Positions 60,052 to 64,000 of a stretch of 64,000 bases of DNA are shown here, piece by piece. Made by a program: the position numbers and the translations under genes. Below the pieces are notes generated by a model. It was not told the origin of the DNA. It saw only the letters and a program-made list of their open reading frames with translations, and ran no database searches. Numbering within the stretch: the first letter of the stretch is position 1; each line of letters opens with the position of its first letter. Origin of the DNA: JAITVB01 sp031553805 (GTDB taxonomy: Bacteria; Bacteroidota; Bacteroidia; Bacteroidales; Rikenellaceae); NCBI GenBank assembly GCA_031553805.1, contig JAVBLC010000005.1:124001-188000 (forward strand). Direction: 5' to 3'.

Positions 60052-60148
60052 GGGTAAGCTACTTACATCGCACCGCTACAACCGTTACGCCTTTGCTGCC
60101 TTCCGGCCCTGGAGGATTAAACGGGAGCTGGTCGTGTAAGACTTACCC
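60052..60148 (-). ncRNA. ffs: Signal recognition particle RNA (4.5S type)
   Basis: A small SRP RNA of about 97 nt that pairs with Ffh to target nascent membrane proteins. The minus strand has the conserved domain IV loop CCAGGGCCGGAAGGCAGCA, closely like the GGUCC-GGAA-GGAAGCAGC apical loop of the bacterial RNA. The ends pair (GGGTAAG at the 5' side with CTTACCC at the 3' side), giving the long stem of the short bacterial type without an Alu domain. A T-run follows the 3' end, and an exact promoter lies at the 5' end. It has no protein-coding potential. Confidence 0.95.
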
Positions 60149-60152
60149 GCAA

Positions 60153-60183
60153 CAAAGGTACGCCTTTTCGGCGCAATTCCAAA
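60153..60183 (-). promoter_or_regulatory. Bacteroidetes-type promoter of the SRP RNA
   Basis: On the minus strand TTTG at 60183-60180 is followed after exactly 19 bases by TACCTTTG at 60160-60153. The 5' end of the RNA lies five bases downstream of the -7 element, as expected for this promoter class. Confidence 0.92.
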
Positions 60184-60202
60184 TTTTTCTGTTTTTTTTC
60201 AA

Positions 60203-60233
60203 CTTGGCCGATGCGATAAAATAGATACCTTTG
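60203..60233 (+). promoter_or_regulatory. Promoter of mltG
   Basis: TACCTTTG at 60226-60233 is an exact -7 match 22 bases before the ATG. At 19 bases upstream the -33 position reads CTTG, one base from TTTG. It is divergent from the SRP RNA promoter. Confidence 0.75.
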
Positions 60234-60255
60234 CGTTATACTTTTCAGACAAAAG

Positions 60256-61290
60256 ATGAAACTCGGAAAAAAGACAAAGACGATCGGCGGCATCGCTGCC
60301 GCACTCCTGCTGGCTGCCGCTGCGTGGGCAGGAACGACATATTATAATTACGCCGTCAAAGCAGCCGTGCAACAGGACGGATTTTTGTATATTCCCACGG
60401 GAGGGACCTACGCCGGTTTGCTCGACTCGCTCGCGACACGCGATTTCCTGAAAAACACGAACGCCTTTGACCGCGCAGCCCGCCAAAAGGGATTGCCCGA
60501 GGGCCTGCGTGCCGGACGTTACGAGATGAAAGAGGGCATGACCCTGCGCAGCTTGCTGGGTATGCTCAAGGGCGGCCTGCAAAAACCGCTGAACGTAACC
60601 TTCAACAACATCCGCACGATGGACCGCCTGGCCGGTGTCGTGGCCCGCTACCTCGAACCCGACTCGCTGGCGCTGCTGGCGGTGTTAACTGATGACTCCG
60701 TAGCAACGCACTATGGATTTTCTGGAAAAACGTTTATTGGGATGTTTATTCCGAACACTTACCAATTCTTCTGGAACACCTCGCCGACAGGTTTTCTGGA
60801 CCGGATGAAAAAGGAATATGACGCTTTCTGGACCGACGATCGCCAAGCCAAATGCAAATCGCTAAACCTCTCGCGCGAGGAGGTGGTAACCCTTGCTTCG
60901 ATCGTGGCCGAGGAAACGCGGATGAGCGACGAAATGCCGCGCGTGGCGGGCGTTTACCTCAACCGCTTGCGAATCGGGATGCTCCTGCAGGCCGACCCGA
61001 CGGTCAAATACGCCACCGGCGATTTTACGCTGCGCCGCATCCTCTTCCGCCACCTCGAAATCGACTCGCCCTACAACACGTATAAAAACCAGGGCCTGCC
61101 GCCGGGACCGATCTGTATACCGTCGATCAAGGCGGTCGACGCGGTGCTCAACGCCGAAAAGCACGACTACATTTTCTTCTGCGCGAAGGAAGATTTCTCG
61201 GGCTACCACAATTTTGCCGCCACCCTCGCCCAACACAACGCCAACGCCCGTCGGTGGAGCGAGGCGCTGAACCAGCGCGGAATCAAATAG
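60256..61290 (+). CDS. mltG: Endolytic murein transglycosylase MltG
   Basis: A 344-residue inner-membrane protein that cleaves new peptidoglycan strands and limits their length. One N-terminal membrane helix (about residues 10-29) is followed by a LysM-like part and the YceG domain. The catalytic glutamate is in LASIVAEETRMSDE (Glu220 from alignment by eye), with the active-site block LNRLRIGMLLQADPTVKYATG. The length and domain plan match E. coli MltG. It is divergent from the SRP RNA and is followed by a strong terminator. Confidence 0.95.
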   Translation: MKLGKKTKTIGGIAAALLLAAAAWAGTTYYNYAVKAAVQQDGFLYIPTGGTYAGLLDSLATRDFLKNTNAFDRAARQKGLPEGLRAGRYEMKEGMTLRSLLGMLKGGLQKPLNVTFNNIRTMDRLAGVVARYLEPDSLALLAVLTDDSVATHYGFSGKTFIGMFIPNTYQFFWNTSPTGFLDRMKKEYDAFWTDDRQAKCKSLNLSREEVVTLASIVAEETRMSDEMPRVAGVYLNRLRIGMLLQADPTVKYATGDFTLRRILFRHLEIDSPYNTYKNQGLPPGPICIPSIKAVDAVLNAEKHDYIFFCAKEDFSGYHNFAATLAQHNANARRWSEALNQRGIK

Positions 61291-61306
61291 CCCCGCGCCC
61301 GAAAAC

Positions 61307-61348
61307 AAAAAAACCGGCCGGCAAATTAACTTTGCCGGCCGGTTTTTT
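61307..61348 (+). terminator. Terminator after mltG
   Basis: AAACCGGCCGGCAAA pairs with TTTGCCGGCCGGTTT around TTAAC, with A- and T-runs at the two ends. It may also serve the convergent beta-barrel gene. Confidence 0.9.
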
Positions 61349-61364
61349 GTGTTCGTCCCGCTCG

Positions 61365-61931
61365 TCAGAAGCGGAAACCTGCCGTCAACTGCAAGACGCT
61401 GTTCGCCTGGTTCAGGTCGGGGTCGATGGCTATAAAGCCGATGTTATACCGGAAACTGAGCGTCAGCCGTTTGAAGTCATAGCCCAGGCCGATCAACCCG
61501 TCGATCCCGTAATCGTTCAGGTTATCGAGGTCCAGCGGCGTGGCGCCGTCGGTTTTGTCCTCGGAGTTGATCAGGAAAGCGGCCTGAACGCCCGCTTCGA
61601 TGTTCAGGTTCTTGTAGAAATAGATCTTGGCCATCACCGGCACATTGAGGTAATCGAGCGCCAGGCTGCGTTTGACCTCCTGACCGGCGACAGTGTACTT
61701 AAGGCGTTCGCCCTGCTGCGAGTAAAGTACTTCCCACTGCAGGCCGATGGTCTGGTTGAAACGCAAGGAGGCAAAGCCCCCACCCACGAATCCAAAGCGG
61801 GCCCGTGAATCGCTGAAACCTGAAAGCCCCGCCAGGCTCAACCCCGCCTTGGGGCCGAACGTAAAAGCAGGTTGGGCGCCAGCCACCGTTACGGCCAGCA
61901 AAAAAGCAAGGGATAAAAACAGTTTTTTCAT
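61365..61931 (-). CDS. Outer-membrane beta-barrel protein (OMP_b-brl_2 type), copy 1
   Basis: A 188-residue outer-membrane protein with a signal peptide ending near VAGAQ. The chain is built of about eight amphipathic strands (FTFGPKAGLSLAGL, FGFVGGGFASLRF, QWEVLYSQQGERLKY, LDYLNVPVMAKIYF, LNIEAGVQAAFLI and others) and ends VLQLTAGFRF. The final phenylalanine is the usual BAM-complex signal. The protein may be structural or a small porin. It is a clear relative of the protein at 62.0-62.6 kb, with which it shares GPKAGLS, GFVGGGFA and the LDYLNV strand. Confidence 0.85.
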   Translation of the reverse strand: MKKLFLSLAFLLAVTVAGAQPAFTFGPKAGLSLAGLSGFSDSRARFGFVGGGFASLRFNQTIGLQWEVLYSQQGERLKYTVAGQEVKRSLALDYLNVPVMAKIYFYKNLNIEAGVQAAFLINSEDKTDGATPLDLDNLNDYGIDGLIGLGYDFKRLTLSFRYNIGFIAIDPDLNQANSVLQLTAGFRF

Positions 61932-61983
61932 AATGTTATAAGATTAAGGCATTTCGATTGTTTGCAAGAACTGTACCTAAAAT

Positions 61984-62024
61984 GGAGGCGGGACAAACAA
62001 CAAATGGTTGTTTGTCCCGCCTCC
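61984..62024 (-). terminator. Perfect 18-bp hairpin after beta-barrel copy 2
   Basis: GGAGGCGGGACAAACAAC pairs exactly with GTTGTTTGTCCCGCCTCC around five bases. It lies just after the end of the second beta-barrel gene. The tail on the minus strand is only modestly T-rich (ATTTTAGG). Confidence 0.7.
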
Positions 62025-62043
62025 TCGCGTTTCCGTCGATGCC

Positions 62044-62640
62044 TTATCTCGATTTTACTTTCGCCGCTTCGATATGGGCCCCGGGGCCAAAGCGCCAACC
62101 GACCATCAATTGGAATACGGAATTTTCAGATACGCCCAACGGTGAAGTCCGCGGATTGATCGTATTGGCCCCTAAGGTATAACGGAGGCTCGAGGTAAAC
62201 CTCCCGTAATCGAAACCGATCCCAAGGGCATAATTCAGGCTGAACGTCCGGCAATCCATCTTAACCGCCCCCTGTGCTGTTTCTCTTTGCGCCCGGAGCA
62301 GGAAGCCGGGCTGCATGCCGGCTTGAAAGTTAAATCCGTTTACCAGGTAAAAGTTTGCCATAACAGCCACATTCAAGTAATCGAGCGACAACAAATAGTC
62401 GTAGTTGGCCCCCTGCATGGCTCCCTGTTGCGAGTAGAGCAACTCTCCCTGAAGCGCAATCCATCCGGGCCATCGGTATGCCGCAAATCCGCCGCCGACA
62501 AATCCGATGCGGTTTTTCTCGTCCATTCCGGTTATCGTGCTGCGATTGACCCCGGCCTTGACACCATAAGATAAACCTTGTGCAAAAGTCGTTTCTGTCA
62601 CCAGGAGCAACAAAAACAGCATAAAAAACAGTTTTTTCAT
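62044..62640 (-). CDS. Outer-membrane beta-barrel protein, copy 2, with C-terminal extension
   Basis: A 198-residue outer-membrane protein with a signal peptide ending near TTFAQ. The strand order is the same as in copy 1 (YGVKAGVN, IGFVGGGFAAYRW, ALQGELLYSQQGAM, LDYLNVAVMANFYL, FQAGMQPGFLL and SVFQLMVGWRF). The natural end, VGWRF, is followed by 14 more residues (GPGAHIEAAKVKSR), so the barrel does not end in Phe, as copy 1 does. It lies after a large hairpin on one side and 103 bases from copy 1 on the other. A gene pair from duplication is likely. Confidence 0.82.
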   Translation of the reverse strand: MKKLFFMLFLLLLVTETTFAQGLSYGVKAGVNRSTITGMDEKNRIGFVGGGFAAYRWPGWIALQGELLYSQQGAMQGANYDYLLSLDYLNVAVMANFYLVNGFNFQAGMQPGFLLRAQRETAQGAVKMDCRTFSLNYALGIGFDYGRFTSSLRYTLGANTINPRTSPLGVSENSVFQLMVGWRFGPGAHIEAAKVKSR

Positions 62641-62719
62641 CGAGTGGGTATTTTTAATGATGACGGTATCACAAAAACGGGCTGTAGTTCTTTGGTGAAG
62701 ATAATAAAAAAAATGAAAA

Positions 62720-62755
62720 ATCCCCGGGCGAAAAGATTGTCCTTCTCGCCCGGGA
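62720..62755 (-). terminator. Terminator of the malic enzyme gene
   Basis: CCCGGGCGA pairs with TCGCCCGGG, and the minus-strand product runs into a T-rich tail. It lies just after the malic enzyme stop. Confidence 0.8.
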
Positions 62756-62779
62756 AGTAAACAGGTAATTTTTTGATGC

Positions 62780-64000
62780 TTATTTCTTCTTTTTCTTTTC
62801 CAGCACGATACACTCGTCGCGGCCGGCGCAGATTTTGTCGGTCGTGGCCAGGATCGCCAGGTTGGCGATCGAGCGCACGCTGGCGTAGTCCGAAATGATG
62901 TGCACCCCGGCGTTGATGCCCAGCAGTACCGGGCCTGTTACTTCAGCATTACCAAGCATTTCAACCAGCTTGTAGGAAATATTGGCAGCCGACAGGTTCG
63001 GGAAGATAAACGTGTTCACGTCGCGTTCGCCCAACTTGGTGAAGGGGAATTTTTCGAGGCGGGCGTTGGTGTCGAGGGCATAGTCGACCTTGATTTCGCC
63101 GTCGACAAGGATCTCGGGATGCTGCTCATGGAGCATCCCCACGGCACGGGCCACCTTGGCGGCCTGCTCCTCGGTATCTGTCCCGAAATTGGAATATGAC
63201 AGCATGGCGATCACCGGTTCGACCCCCAACATCTTGATAAAATTATTGGCCAGCAGCGTGATCTCAACCAATTCCTGATCGGTCGGTTCGGTGTTGACCG
63301 CCATGTCGGCGAAGAACATCGGGCCTTGCTTGGTCATCACGATCACCATAGCCGCCACCAGATCATTGGAAATACCTTTGAAGATGGCGCGGGCCGGTTC
63401 AAGGGCCTTCGTGTAACGGCGGCCGTAGCTCAGGATCACGCTGTCGACGTCGTTGCAATAGGCCATCATCAACCCAAACCAGTCTTTTTCCTTCATCCGC
63501 TTGCGGGCATCCAGCAACGAAAGGCCCTGACGGTTGAGTTTTCCGAACAGGATCTCGGCATAACGGTTCCGCCGGTCGGTTTCATCGTCGCTACGGAAAT
63601 CGAGGATCAGCTTTTCGTCGAGGTCGAGGTTGTTCTCTTTGGCCATTGCGACGAGGCGTTCGCGTTCGCCCAGCAGGATGGGGTACGTCAAGCCGTCGTG
63701 GTAGAGTTGAAGCGCGGCCTTGAGTGTATTGAGCCGTTCGGCGCCGGCAAAGAGTATCTTGCGTGGGCCTTCGGCGCGGGCCTTGTTGCGGATGGCCTGC
63801 AAGAGTTGGTTGTCACGGCCCATCCGGCGTTCGAGGTCGAAGCCATAGGCTTCCCAGTCGGTGATCTCGTGGCGGGCCACTCCCGATGCAATCGCAGCCT
63901 GGGCTACGGCAGTCGAAATATGAACGATCAGGCGAGGATCCAACGGTTTGGGGATCAGATATTCACGCCCGAACGAAATCTTACCGCCCCCATAGGCCGT
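62780..64000 (-). CDS. maeB: NADP-dependent malic enzyme, C-terminal part (start outside the window)
   Basis: The last 406 residues of a MaeB-type enzyme that oxidatively decarboxylates malate to pyruvate with NADP+. The start lies beyond base 64000. The remaining N-terminal part ends the malic enzyme domain (AYGGGKISFGREYLIPKPLDPRLIVHISTAVAQAA). The rest, from about residue 60 of the visible part, is a phosphotransacetylase-like domain (KILFAGAERLNTLKAALQLYHDGLTYPILLG, MLGNAEVTGPVLLGINAGVHIISDYASVRSIANLA) that usually regulates the enzyme by binding acetyl-CoA. The KEKKKK-like end is a basic tail. The reading frame is open to the window edge. Confidence 0.93.
   Translation of the reverse strand, partial: TAYGGGKISFGREYLIPKPLDPRLIVHISTAVAQAAIASGVARHEITDWEAYGFDLERRMGRDNQLLQAIRNKARAEGPRKILFAGAERLNTLKAALQLYHDGLTYPILLGERERLVAMAKENNLDLDEKLILDFRSDDETDRRNRYAEILFGKLNRQGLSLLDARKRMKEKDWFGLMMAYCNDVDSVILSYGRRYTKALEPARAIFKGISNDLVAAMVIVMTKQGPMFFADMAVNTEPTDQELVEITLLANNFIKMLGVEPVIAMLSYSNFGTDTEEQAAKVARAVGMLHEQHPEILVDGEIKVDYALDTNARLEKFPFTKLGERDVNTFIFPNLSAANISYKLVEMLGNAEVTGPVLLGINAGVHIISDYASVRSIANLAILATTDKICAGRDECIVLEKKKKK

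Noticed and set aside
62041..62090. Repeat copy at the end of the second beta-barrel gene
   Set aside because: GATTTTACTTTC resembles the closing part of the repeat, but the GC-rich part does not follow in the right direction.

Overview
The window (about 57% GC by eye, genes tightly packed on both strands) comes from a Bacteroidales bacterium. The evidence is the set of typical Bacteroidetes families (DUF4199, DUF4293, the BT_3928/DoxX family, DPP IV, a C11 peptidase lipoprotein, OmpA-like small beta-barrels, many lipoproteins), promoters of the Bacteroidetes type (TTTG, about 19 bp, TAnnTTTG), and weak or absent Shine-Dalgarno sequences. A Rikenellaceae/Alistipes-like genome is my best guess from content, but I cannot prove the genus.

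Layout. 1-1.6 kb: end of pepD, a lipid kinase and RidA. 1.8-11.2 kb: a one-direction carbohydrate locus with no SusC/SusD pair: NAL/DHDPS-type aldolase, SSS symporter, two GH140-type apiosidase-like enzymes, a GH43-type lipoprotein and two sialidase-fold propeller proteins. 11.2-15.8 kb (minus): biotin ligase, Na/Pi symporter, galactokinase, TruA. 15.9-26.1 kb (plus): DapB, signal peptidase I, CDF exporter, YigZ, PyrB-PyrI, C11 peptidase, DPP IV, a GH43-like lipoprotein, RlmH. 26.3-35.3 kb: HMA protein, K+/H+ antiporter, LamG-like protein, CoA transferase, Tag, glutathione peroxidase, TSCPD protein, and a sialidase-like/BT_3928/Tmk operon. 35.4-41.2 kb: lipoprotein, C1 peptidase, a shortened SpoIIE-like phosphatase, cold-shock protein, and an AT-rich lipoprotein plus secreted-protein pair. 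41.4-44.9 kb: YihY, DUF2520, KdsC-like phosphatase, Crp/Fnr regulator. 44.9-47.5 kb: four small lipoproteins sharing a C-terminal motif, plus a membrane protein. 47.6-55.2 kb: RND efflux operon (TetR, TolC, MFP, RND, PII-like) with a second TetR gene. 55.4-64 kb: DUF4293, GT2, DUF4199, YciO/Sua5, thioredoxin-like lipoprotein, SRP RNA, MltG, two beta-barrel proteins, and the start-truncated malic enzyme.

The genes suggest a glycan- and peptide-using anaerobe. The locus at 1.8-11.2 kb probably releases a sugar from a plant or host glycan, imports it with a sodium symporter and splits a 2-keto-3-deoxy sugar acid with the aldolase. Several secreted peptidases support peptide use.

Three things stand out beyond routine annotation. 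A dispersed repeat of about 31 bp occurs at six or more loci, nearly always at gene ends, and supplies in-frame C-terminal codons to at least three proteins. A GC-mosaic lipoprotein carries a JAMM-like HSH...SPLD motif next to a small secreted partner. A tandem family of four small lipoproteins has a conserved GK-x-[IL]-x-G-x-[YC]-x-G-x-F ending. I saw no CRISPR array, insertion sequence, tRNA or rRNA gene. The only gene-free stretch over 300 bases is 54179-54573.
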